NCBI GenBank assembly: GCA_951394045.1
Contig: OX595998.1
Span: forward strand, 806,001-870,000
From: Nitzschia sp. DOCU1
Lineage: Eukaryota > Bacillariophyta > Bacillariophyceae > Bacillariales > Bacillariaceae
Length of the DNA: 64,000 nt
Direction: 5' to 3'
Shown piece after piece: positions 41,742 through 51,045 of the stretch. The notes below the pieces were generated by a model. That model was given only the letters and a program-made list of their open reading frames with translations, was not told the origin of the DNA and made no database searches. Position 1 is the stretch's first letter, and every line of letters begins with the position of its first letter. The translations under genes were made by a program, and so were the position numbers.

Positions 41742-42679
41742 TACTCGCAGCGGCGGGTGGAAAGGCGGACATGCAGGGATCTTTTGGAAAAGGAGGTAAC
41801 AACCACAACTACCAGTACTAGTACAGAAACCATTAGAGAATATACCCGATCCTAGCGTACGATATGTTGCCGCTCCTCTATGGGGGGGGGGGGGGCTAGT
41901 AGAGATACCGAAACAAACTGAAGTCAAAAAGTCCATTTGACCTCTTCGACGCAAAATTCGGTTGGTCCGTCAAGTCGGCGATGAGATCGATCCAAAAATG
42001 GACAGATTTAGTCGTGTTGGAACACACGGACAGACGCCGACGAATGGCGGGAAGCGAACAAAATCTTTTGGGCGCCACTTTTTTGGATCGTCGCAAAAAT
42101 ACATCACAGACTGTCGGAATTGTATACACGACTTCATTAGTCATACAAGTCCATTATACAGAAAGTGTATATTTTTCCGCACTACCCGGCAGTAGTATGC
42201 CACGTTATTTGCACGGTGGGATGCCGCTACCGTGGGTACTTCGGAAATTTATACTTCAATTTGTCCGAGCTGTATAATTTTCTGCCGCCACACGAGTAGC
42301 AATCGATCGTACGAGTAGCAGTCGATTGTAACTGTCGACTTGTTTGACCAATGCAGTCGTTCAGGGAGCATCAACTCTATTGTAAGTCTACACTTGGACG
42401 GCGACAATGGAACCGAGCTCTGTGCCCTGCACCCATTGTGAATTTTGTGTCAGGTTGCCGCCAAGGCACCTGAAAAAGAGCAAATAGGACAGTGCTGGGT
42501 GTCTCTCATAGTAGGAGTCCTAGACAATATCATAGTTGGTGCCCCCGTATGCTAAAGTAGGGCTACCTGTATTGAATTTAAACTAACTTTGTCTGCTACT
42601 AGGGATCATAATACTACCTTACCAATGAGTTCAATGAAAGAGTGGTGGGGGGCGACGGCTTTGTAGATTGTTCAGCGCC

Positions 42680-42735
42680 GGCGGCTTTATAAAAGAAGTG
42701 ACAGTGATTCAAAGTTGATTGTCGCATTCTTTGCA
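42680..42735 (+). repeat. Degenerate direct repeat, copy 1
   Basis: GGCGGCTTTATAAAAGAAGT, then a short variable stretch and AAAGTTGATTGTCGCATTC. A second copy lies 166 bp downstream. Both are within non-coding sequence. Confidence 0.7.
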
Positions 42736-42845
42736 TCCTCTCAAAAGAACAAACAAATCAGTGGTGGGGCGGCAGCGGCTTCGTAGAGGTAGTGACCAAT
42801 AATGAAGTGTAGTGTAGTGTAGTGTTGTTGTTATGTGGCAGCAGT

Positions 42846-42901
42846 GGCGGCTTTATAAAAGAAGTCACACCAATTTGAAGTTGATTGTGGCGTTCGTTGA
42901 A
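42846..42901 (+). repeat. Degenerate direct repeat, copy 2
   Basis: GGCGGCTTTATAAAAGAAGT, then CACACCAATTTG and AAGTTGATTGTGGCGTTCG. It matches copy 1 at most positions, so the 166-bp interval arose by tandem duplication followed by decay. Confidence 0.7.
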
Positions 42902-43580
42902 AGGAAACAAAATGACGCATGAGTTGAGTAGCAGCGGCGGCGATGGCAGCATCATTGTAGGAGTATATCAGTAGCAAAGGCCACAACATGCAATTCGTAG
43001 TGATGCTGGCTGGTGAGCAGGTTGTCAAGTTTAAATGAGGATGTTAGTAAAGTGCATAAATTAAAATACTTGCTCCACAATCGAATGCGTTTACCTTGGT
43101 AACATTGAAGTAGTAATTGAATAATAACTAGCAATCGAATAATAATGCTGCTGCAACCACTGTATAGCGTGAATCAAGGACTTTATACCCATACAGCAGT
43201 GGTAGGAGTGCAGCATCAGTACTCCAGGATTACTTGCAAATGAAGGTTTAAAGGTGAATGGCTTTTTTGTGTTGCGCCATTGTCATCTCCCGATGCTCGA
43301 TGTACGGTCGCATTGGTCACATCCTTCAGTCATGAGTATTGAGTCTTGTTATACACAGTTTGCACCATGTGTATAATTTTCCGACTCACTTTACAGCCCC
43401 AAGCAGAAGAGTGCTTTCACTTCCTGACACCAACTCGGAATCTGGCGCCTCCTTGGAAACGTCACTTACACCATATCCGATTGTCTTGGTGGTTGTTACT
43501 TTCTTTGAAAGCCTTGTCTAGCAAGACGGGTATTGGCAACTGAGGAGCTACTACTGCTGCTGTCTGTGGCTGACGACATC

Positions 43581-46500
43581 ATGGTGGCATCTAACAGCAA
43601 TGAAATTTTGGAAACGACGCCTCTGCTGGCGTCTTCTGCTGCCCCGCCATCCTCTGCATCATCATCTACCACTAATAATGGCCGCCAAGCCTTGTATGAC
43701 TTTTTGGAAGCCAAGACGCCGGCTGGCAAAGTCTATGAACATTTCATCATGGTGTTGATTGTGATCAACGTCTTTGCCTTTATTGTCGGGACCTTGTTTG
43801 TTCCAGAGTACAATCCCGCCGAATGGGCCCAACGAGGCGTTCTGTGTGGCAATGTCTGTGATGCCTTGTGGTTTGGAAATTTCCCTGACAATGGACTCCA
43901 AGTGCTAAACATTGGATCCACTTCCATTTTGGAATTGATTACCATTGCCGTGTTTAGTGTGGAATATGTGTTGCGCTTGTACACGTGCGATTTGGAATCC
44001 ACAAAGTACCAAGGATGGATGGGACGAATTCACTATATACCGACCTTCTTTTCGTTGGTGGATTTAGCGTCGACGGTTCCTTTTTATATTGATTCGTTTG
44101 TACTACGAAATACCGATGTGGCGGGTTCCGCCTTTTTGAGAATGTTTCGCTTACTGCGAATGATGCGAGTCGAAGGCCGATACGATACCGCATTGACCAT
44201 GGTTGATGATGTGTTTGCGGCACAAAAGGGCATTTTGGGAACCGCACTCTTTGTGGGCGTCACGACTTGGATGGCAGTAGCGAGTCTCTACTATTTAGTA
44301 GAACGACGCAATCCCGATATGATATACTGTGGCCATTCGGAGTGCGACGATGACGCAATCGATAAGTCTTTGTGTGTCGTCGACTCTTGGGGACTTGTAG
44401 ACTGTTCGGAAGCAGGATGTCCTGGTACGGAGGATCTACCATATCCGTGCTACAATCTCTATCAATCCATTCCGAGTGCCAGCTACTACACCTTATTGAA
44501 TCTATTTGGAGAATTCCCACTCATTGATCAGCATTCGGTGGGTGGCATGATTGTCGGAACCTTGACAGCGGTGGTAGCCGTTGCGGTCTTTGCCTTGCCA
44601 GCGGGTATCATTGGCAATGGCTTTGAAGAAGAAGTTGAAAAACGGAGGGTTAGTGGGGAGAACGATAATGCCCCCATTGTGGAACGTAGCCTCCGCACTC
44701 CTGGCTTTCAAGGCGACTCGTCGACGCCACGAGGTCAGTGGTATAACTTTTTGCATGCTCAAACACTTCCGGGAGCAGCGGCTTTTGACATTTTCATAAA
44801 CATTTTGGTGGTCGGTACTGCCTTGTCGTTTATGATTGACACTGTGGACGGACTGCCCCTGACGATCAATTCGATCTTCGACGTATTTGAATTTGTGGTG
44901 GTCCTAATCTTTACGATCGAGTACATTCTTAGGGTGTACTCGGCAGCCGAAGATCCCAAGTTCCGGTCTAGTCGATGGGAATACATTACTGGTTTCGTGC
45001 CCGTGGTCGACGTTTTGAGTGTCCTGCCGTATTGGACTCAACTAGCCGTCACGGGGACTATTTGGAGTGCGGTCGGGAGCGCGACTTCGTTTGGGGGCAA
45101 CTTGGTCAAATCTTTGCGACTCTTGCGTATCTTGCGGTTTGAAAAGTACACTCATGCCTTTACGAGCTTTGATGATGTGATTTCTCGTAACCTGGACGTC
45201 CTGGCCGTAACTGCCTTTACCGCCATTTTGTTCTGGGTCTTTTTTGCAGCCTTGCTCTATTTCACAGAACGTGACAATCTCGATCCCGAAATGGCATCCA
45301 ACTACAGCACGGTACCCAACGCCATGTGGGTGACACTCCTTAATCTGTCGGGTGAGTCGCCACTAGCGCAATACTCCATTTGGGGCAAAGTTGCTACTGG
45401 CCTCTTGGGGCTCTTTGCCACGGGCATTTTTGGGATTCCGATTGGAATTTTAGGTGCAGGATTTGAGCAAGTAGTGGTGGAAGAAAACCAAGACAATACC
45501 GAAGAACTCACGTTAGAAGACCGAGCATCAGCTGACGGGCCATCTGCGAGTCAAGAGTCCCATTTGGGAACGTCCTTTGAGCAAACTTGCTACAAATTTG
45601 TCAATGGCATTGGATCTTCAACAGCCCGACGCTTTGAGACAGTCATTTACATCCTCATCTTTACCGCGGTGGGTGTTGGAGTTCTACAAACGGTACACGG
45701 CCACGAGAACGATTTGTCGCAGATTGAATTGGTGACGGTTATTGTCTTCACCATTGAGTACCTTGTGCGCTTCATCGGCATTGGCGCTGACCCTCAGTTT
45801 GCGCCTGGGCGCAATGGATTCATGTCTCGACTACGCTTCATTGTCAGCTTTTATTCCGTGATTGATCTGCTCGCGATCTTGCCGTACTATTTGACGTTGG
45901 CTTTGCCCGGTTCGTTGGTGGACCAGTATGATGAGTATCTGCGCATGGGTCGTATCATTCGTCTTGTCAAGTTGGACAAATACATTCCAAGCATCACCTT
46001 GATTGACGACGTCATCCGACTCAAGTACAATGCGCTGAAGGTGGCCTTCTTTGCCGCCGTTTCACTTTGGATTCTTTTCGCCGCACTCATCTACTTGTTT
46101 GAGTATGATGATACAACCAACGAGATTGATCCCGTTCCCTTGTACGGGTGCGCCGACGAATGCACAATGTATGATCGATTCCAAAACTTTTTTGATAGCA
46201 GTTTCTATACAAGTATTCACATGACTGGTGATTATCCCATTATCACCTACTCTTGGCCGGCAAAATTTGTGAATTTCTTCATGGTTATTTCAGCGGTCGG
46301 TGTAGTATCTATCCCATCGGCGTTGATTGCGAGCGGCTTTGTGGAAATAGTTCAGAGCAAGACAAAAGCGCAGCAAGCAGGCCAGACCGGTGTTCCACCT
46401 GGAGGAATGGCTGGCGATGACTGGTATGAACAGACCTACCGGGAGCTGGAGAATGTTCCACCTCCTCCCTCAAAATGGGGACCCAAGGTGGATGCATGGC

Positions 46501-47423
46501 AAATGGCCGTCAACGAATTCCTCAACGGCAAAGTGGACGAACACGGCCACGCTCATTTTACGTCGTGGTCCAGGGCTTCTCGAATCTTCATCTTCACCGT
46601 GATTATCACCAACATTGCCGCGGTTCTAGCCGAAAGCATTCCCTCGGTCGACAAGGCGATTGGAAATGACCCCGGGAACTTCTTTGACGTCTTTGAAGCA
46701 TTCTCCGTCATGGTGTTTGCGGCCGAGTACATCTGTCGTCTCTTTTGTGCCCCCAAGAATCGAGAAGCGCTCTATTCTTCTCTAATCTACGCCACAACTT
46801 TCTTTGGAATTGTCGACTTTTTGTCGACAGCTCCCTGGTTCGTCGAACAAGCCTTGCTTCTGGGAGGCGCGATTACCGATGGAGATGACAATGCCCGTAT
46901 CTTTCGAATTTTCCGAATCTTTCGAATCTTGCAACTCGAAGACTTTGTGACGGCCTTTAGCAAACTTGACAATGTCTTCCGGGCTTCCAAAGACGTACTC
47001 AAGGCGACTGGATTGCTAGCCCTGATTATTTGGGTAGGCTGTGGTGCCTTGTTTTATATTTTTGAAGAAAACAATCCCAACTGGCGTCAATGCGACGATT
47101 CCATCCCACTTGTCTCCAATGATACCGAGATACCAGGATGTTACGACTTTTCTAGCACGGCTGAATGCAATGCGTACTATCCAGGAATGTGCGACCAAAA
47201 GGTCTTTACCAACATGCCCAATTCGTTGTACTTGACGGCGGTGTTCTTGGGTGGAGAATGGGGCGTGGTGGACTTTACATGGCCTGGACGGTTTGTATGT
47301 TTGTTCTTATGCGTGGTTGGAATTGGACTTTATGCCATCCCGATCGGCGCTCTCTTTGATAGCTTTGGAGCTATCTTGGGAATGGGTGGAGACGACGACG
47401 AAGAGGATGAAGGGGGTGACTAG
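43581..47423 (+). CDS. Four-domain (24-TM) voltage-gated-type cation channel with non-potassium filter
   Basis: One exon encodes 1,280 residues made of four Kv-like six-helix repeats. Each has an S2 ExxxR (EYVLR, EYILR, EYLVR, EYICR), an S3 Asp-Pro pair, and an S4 with Arg/Lys every third residue (R187-R196, K510-R519, R788-K797, R1106-R1115). Each pore loop aligns with Kv loops but has GE (310-311), GE (591-592), GD (883-884) and GE (1225-1226) where TVGYGD would be. S6 keeps a Pro in a PxG/PxA context. The S5-pore loops of repeats I and IV are Cys-rich. A ring of four acids suggests a non-K+ cation pore, perhaps Ca2+ or Na+; this is inference. The N-terminus has an acidic dileucine (ETTPLL). 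The ATG at 43581 is chosen because the frame upstream has only a TTG. Confidence 0.92.
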   Translation: MVASNSNEILETTPLLASSAAPPSSASSSTTNNGRQALYDFLEAKTPAGKVYEHFIMVLIVINVFAFIVGTLFVPEYNPAEWAQRGVLCGNVCDALWFGNFPDNGLQVLNIGSTSILELITIAVFSVEYVLRLYTCDLESTKYQGWMGRIHYIPTFFSLVDLASTVPFYIDSFVLRNTDVAGSAFLRMFRLLRMMRVEGRYDTALTMVDDVFAAQKGILGTALFVGVTTWMAVASLYYLVERRNPDMIYCGHSECDDDAIDKSLCVVDSWGLVDCSEAGCPGTEDLPYPCYNLYQSIPSASYYTLLNLFGEFPLIDQHSVGGMIVGTLTAVVAVAVFALPAGIIGNGFEEEVEKRRVSGENDNAPIVERSLRTPGFQGDSSTPRGQWYNFLHAQTLPGAAAFDIFINILVVGTALSFMIDTVDGLPLTINSIFDVFEFVVVLIFTIEYILRVYSAAEDPKFRSSRWEYITGFVPVVDVLSVLPYWTQLAVTGTIWSAVGSATSFGGNLVKSLRLLRILRFEKYTHAFTSFDDVISRNLDVLAVTAFTAILFWVFFAALLYFTERDNLDPEMASNYSTVPNAMWVTLLNLSGESPLAQYSIWGKVATGLLGLFATGIFGIPIGILGAGFEQVVVEENQDNTEELTLEDRASADGPSASQESHLGTSFEQTCYKFVNGIGSSTARRFETVIYILIFTAVGVGVLQTVHGHENDLSQIELVTVIVFTIEYLVRFIGIGADPQFAPGRNGFMSRLRFIVSFYSVIDLLAILPYYLTLALPGSLVDQYDEYLRMGRIIRLVKLDKYIPSITLIDDVIRLKYNALKVAFFAAVSLWILFAALIYLFEYDDTTNEIDPVPLYGCADECTMYDRFQNFFDSSFYTSIHMTGDYPIITYSWPAKFVNFFMVISAVGVVSIPSALIASGFVEIVQSKTKAQQAGQTGVPPGGMAGDDWYEQTYRELENVPPPPSKWGPKVDAWQMAVNEFLNGKVDEHGHAHFTSWSRASRIFIFTVIITNIAAVLAESIPSVDKAIGNDPGNFFDVFEAFSVMVFAAEYICRLFCAPKNREALYSSLIYATTFFGIVDFLSTAPWFVEQALLLGGAITDGDDNARIFRIFRIFRILQLEDFVTAFSKLDNVFRASKDVLKATGLLALIIWVGCGALFYIFEENNPNWRQCDDSIPLVSNDTEIPGCYDFSSTAECNAYYPGMCDQKVFTNMPNSLYLTAVFLGGEWGVVDFTWPGRFVCLFLCVVGIGLYAIPIGALFDSFGAILGMGGDDDEEDEGGD

Positions 47424-47717
47424 CTAGCTCTATCTAATCCTAGTCAAATTCTCTAGACGACGCACACACGGGAAATCGTCTTTTCGCGTCGGATGTCTGG
47501 CCAGCGAGCTATCGCAGTTCGTCGGTGGTGTCGATTTTGCTACTATCTCGTTTTCGGGGATATAGTCCACTATATGTTTCACAGCCTGGACGATGGCCGT
47601 GTCATCTTCTACTGACAGAAAAGACTGAACCATTATTTTATGTGTTCTACTTTTGAATAGTCATTGTCAACATCAATTCTGGGCGTTAGCCAAAAACGAA
47701 GAAGGAGAGGAGCGACA

Positions 47718-49046
47718 CTAGCGACGAAATGATTCTGGTAGCCAATGGGCCGCCGCATCAAGCCGTTGGTAGTAGTAGCCTGTAGTATTCTCACCAACAT
47801 AATTACCAGAAGCAACAGGGAGTTGTATCCCTAGGTTGAGCGTGTCGAGCAACAGTTGCTCATTCATGAGTCGATAGGCAGGCTCACGAAAGTGATAATG
47901 ATCCAAATAGTAATTCGATGGTGTGCCCAAGAGTGCATCCGTCAGATTGAGACAGGACATTGTCATTCGTGGATCATTCTGCAATGCCGCTAACTTGCTG
48001 CACATCATCCGATCAACGGCACCGTGAGGATATACACCCCCATTGGCGGGTGTCGTCGTTTTCCATATGACTTGAGTTGGTTTGTACGGCGGCGGCTGCT
48101 GATGGTTCTCAGTAGAATGGTTATTATTCAACAGAGTTTCGTTGATGGCAGATAAGACCTCTTGGACAAAACCTGGGTTGCCCTCTTGGAAATCGTGCTG
48201 CCAGAGACCAGCATTGAAAATGAAAACAGAAGGACGAAGCGGGGCGACTTGAAAGCGGATCATATCGCTCCAAAAGTACGTCCAGTTAAAAGGATGGTGT
48301 TGCACCCACGGTGTCTCATTTCGTAGGAGCATGGTGGAAGGATGCCGCCGCAATGCGGCATCTGGATTGGGAAAGTGGCCCCTACTAGGAACTGTACTAC
48401 CAAAGGCATGAAAATACACGAGCGAGTTGTTGCGGGTTGGATCCCAGAAATATCGATTTTCGCATATTGTGGTTCGGGACTTTCCTCCACCCCATGCCTC
48501 CCGAAAGCAGTCACAGACTTCGTACGGGGCCAGCGCCAAAGTGGAGGCTCTATAAAAAGGAGTCCAGGCTGTCCTAATTTGCAACGCTTTCCCTCCAAGG
48601 AAATCCTCCGCTGCTACCAGATTTGGAAAGGAATCGGGGTCAATCCATGTATTGTTGTGGCGGAGAAAGTATGCCAGACTAACATACATGAATCGGGTGA
48701 CAGAATCGCCCAAAAAGACAATCGAAAGGTTGCAAGGTTCGAGGGGGCATTCCGAAACAGCACTGTGCGACTCTACTGGTGAAGGCGCAATAGTAGATTC
48801 TGTTTGAAAGAAGAAAGTCGTCGAGGACACGGAAATTGCTTGAAATGATCCAACCATTTTTTGATTGAAATAAAGCCAAGCCAAGCCTAGAAGCAATGCA
48901 CACCCCAAAAATCGTCCTTGGCGCCGCAAATCGAATGTTGTTGTCAGTAACCTCCGTTCGGCGGTGCTCGCTGCAGGTTTCCTGGAGGGGGCTCCCTTGC
49001 CTTGCCGTTCTGCTCTTGGCAGCTTATTTTTGTCAATTAATCGCAT
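47718..49046 (-). CDS. Type II membrane PC-esterase/SGNH-like protein
   Basis: The 442-residue protein has a basic N-terminal tail, one membrane anchor (about 44-62) and a luminal SGNH/GDSL-type domain. The N-terminal block is VFLGDSVTRFMY with the presumed catalytic Ser in GDS; the C-terminal block is YYLDHYHFREPAY, which supplies Asp-x-x-His. This order fits the PC-esterase superfamily (plant TBL/ESK1, animal CASD1), which contains O-acetyltransferases acting on glycans. Many NxS/T sites (NNT, NNS, NWT, NET, NST, NLT) fit a secretory-pathway location. The substrate is unknown. The start is the first ATG in frame. Confidence 0.75.
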   Translation of the reverse strand: MRLIDKNKLPRAERQGKGAPSRKPAASTAERRLLTTTFDLRRQGRFLGCALLLGLAWLYFNQKMVGSFQAISVSSTTFFFQTESTIAPSPVESHSAVSECPLEPCNLSIVFLGDSVTRFMYVSLAYFLRHNNTWIDPDSFPNLVAAEDFLGGKALQIRTAWTPFYRASTLALAPYEVCDCFREAWGGGKSRTTICENRYFWDPTRNNSLVYFHAFGSTVPSRGHFPNPDAALRRHPSTMLLRNETPWVQHHPFNWTYFWSDMIRFQVAPLRPSVFIFNAGLWQHDFQEGNPGFVQEVLSAINETLLNNNHSTENHQQPPPYKPTQVIWKTTTPANGGVYPHGAVDRMMCSKLAALQNDPRMTMSCLNLTDALLGTPSNYYLDHYHFREPAYRLMNEQLLLDTLNLGIQLPVASGNYVGENTTGYYYQRLDAAAHWLPESFRR

Positions 49047-49783
49047 AGAGCTATTGTTTCTTGGAGGCTCACTCTCTTACCCGTATCATAATCTCAATGT
49101 ACCACTTGTGGCTATCACACCCATGATAAAAAAGGCACATGGCTTTTGCTTTTTGTCGGAAGCGGTGTCAACGCGAACTGTCTGTAGGTATTGGTCATAC
49201 CTGTTGATAGTGCGGAGCGTCCCCTCATCATCGCATCCAATATTATCTAGCAAGGACGCTCCTTTCTAATCGGGTCGCGCCTGTGCCCGCGTGCGTACCA
49301 CCAAAGATACCATCTGCCGTCTTGCCGTCATCACGCTAAAAAGCCAGCTGGAAGAAACCAATCACCAACGGCGTCTTTCCACTACGTAGAATTACTACAG
49401 GGCCCCACAAGCGATGGGGGCGGCAAGGAGTATCTTTGACATCACCGAGCCAGCCGGACGACGGACCCAAGCCCCCACTCGAAGACTCGTTTTCTTTGGG
49501 ATTCTGCCGCCCTTCCTTCGTACAAGTTTTGTACAAACGACATTTCTCTCATGTCGCATGTTGTAGTTGGCATTGGTCGTAGCCGATCGTTGAGGTGCAA
49601 TGAATTTCTTTGCGACGGTTCTGCTCTTCTTCGCGGTGCATCTGCTATTTGATCGAACAACAATCCACACGACAGAAGGATCCCCAAGAAGCCTTCTTGG
49701 AGCAAGACGAAAAAGCAACCCCTCACTTTCTTGCAACGGTTGACGTCGTCGTCGTTTCATTCGTCTGTAGCCTACCTTTGACC

Positions 49784-50384
49784 ATGTTGATGAACAACGT
49801 CTTGAAGCAAAGCGCCCGGTGAGTTTTAGCAGGACGAGCCAAGAGAGAGAGAGAGAAAAGATCCATTCTGCAAGAGCCACGGAACTGGCAGCCATCACAA
49901 GCAATGCTTCCTTCCTTTCATTGTCAGAGAACTTGTGTCTCGGGGAAATTTCGGCAGGTGCCGGTCGCTTCGTCAAGTCTGCAGCATGGGCAGCATTTGC
50001 AGTGCCGAATCCGGGATGCTTGTTTGGCTACTCTAGCTGTGATCTTTTTCTTTTGCACGCAGGATGGAATGCCCCTGTGGTATTCTGTAGTCGTTTTGCT
50101 CACCGCCGTTCTTTTTGTGTTTGCTTTTCTTCTTTCTCTCTCATAGCATGGGACAACGTCGATTCCAGTCGTCGAATACGACCACGTTGTATGCCAACCG
50201 CAAGGCTGCTACAGGATTCCAAAAATCTTGGTTGCAAGATCCTTCCACCTATCCTTTGATTGGTGTGATGGGTTTGGCCGGATGCTTGGTGGCCGGTGTC
50301 ATGGCTTCCTGCCTCTTGTACTCGCCCGATGTTCAAATCTCTCCTCAAAAGCGTGGAGCTATCTTGCGTCACTGGAACTTTTAA
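49784..50384 (+). CDS. MLRQ/B12D (NDUFA4-like) small respiratory-chain protein
   Basis: Exon 1 (49784-49818) encodes MLMNNVLKQSA and exon 2 (50147-50384) continues RMGQRRFQSSN, KSWLQDPSTYPLIGVMGLAG, CLVAGVMASCLLYSPDVQIS and PQKRGAILRHW. A 328-nt intron (GTGAGT...CTCATAG) joins in phase 2, giving 90 residues. The D-P-x-x-Y-P-L-I block, the single membrane helix and the VQIS-P-x-KR end are those of the NDUFA4/MLRQ-B12D family, a subunit of complex I or IV depending on the lineage. The N-terminal QRRFQSS fits a cleaved mitochondrial presequence. The intron is unusually long, so a small extra exon could be hidden in it; exon 1 is therefore less certain than exon 2. Confidence 0.68.
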
Positions 50385-51045
50385 ATTGTCGTATTGTGAG
50401 GCTACCGAATTCCTGTGAGATCCAAGACTTGTCACAACGTATCATTACTACTATTCAATAGTAGTAGTGTATATTGCGTGCTGGGTGTGGTGGAGAGGAC
50501 AGGAATGATGCACACAAACGACAACACTATCACTGCCCGGTGATGCGCGTAAGTGGGAGAATCGAGGTTGTTAGTATAGACTTACTGTCTGAATTTGTAC
50601 TAGAGCGAGAGGTTTAGAAATGTTGCTTCTGTTTGTATTGCAATCTTTTCGGCTGTGTGCGTGGTGTTTGACCGGTGCTGCTGGAATCGTAAAAGAAAAC
50701 TAGGCGGGTCACAAGAGGAATGGATGCTAGTTGTCGACAAGCCAAACCGGCTCTCGATCGCTTCCAACGACAAGAGTGAGGTTAGAGTACCATTCATCTT
50801 TGTCCCGCCCCTCCATTATCCCAGGCATACACGGAAGGTATTGAGGCCCGCTTCCTGGATCAAGTTGAAGTCCCCGCCAAAGCATACTCACCGACGTTCG
50901 AGGCTAACAAATCGCAGGCTAACAGCTCTATTACTAGAAGGAGCCCCGTCACACTGGTGGTGTCTTTTAGTGTTACAACAAATTAAACTATCATACATGA
51001 CGCCGCGGTGCGTTGTCGAATCAGATTTCTCATACAGTACCGTTG
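50385..51045. other. Intergenic, convergent 3' ends
   Basis: About 0.66 kb between convergent genes. No supported frame and no structured element is seen. Confidence 0.5.

Larger units (their letters stand above)
41742..43580. other. Intergenic with degenerate repeats
   Basis: About 1.8 kb without a convincing gene. It holds a run of about 14 G at 41882-41895, a duplicated segment with a TATAAAA core (see next entries), and AGTGTAGTGTAGTGT simple sequence near 42806. The 5' leader and promoter of the channel gene should lie at its right end. Confidence 0.5.

Noticed and set aside
49395..49976. 193-codon minus-strand frame overlapping the MLRQ-type gene
   Set aside because: Antisense to a better-supported spliced gene; basic Ser/Arg-rich translation typical of shadow frames.
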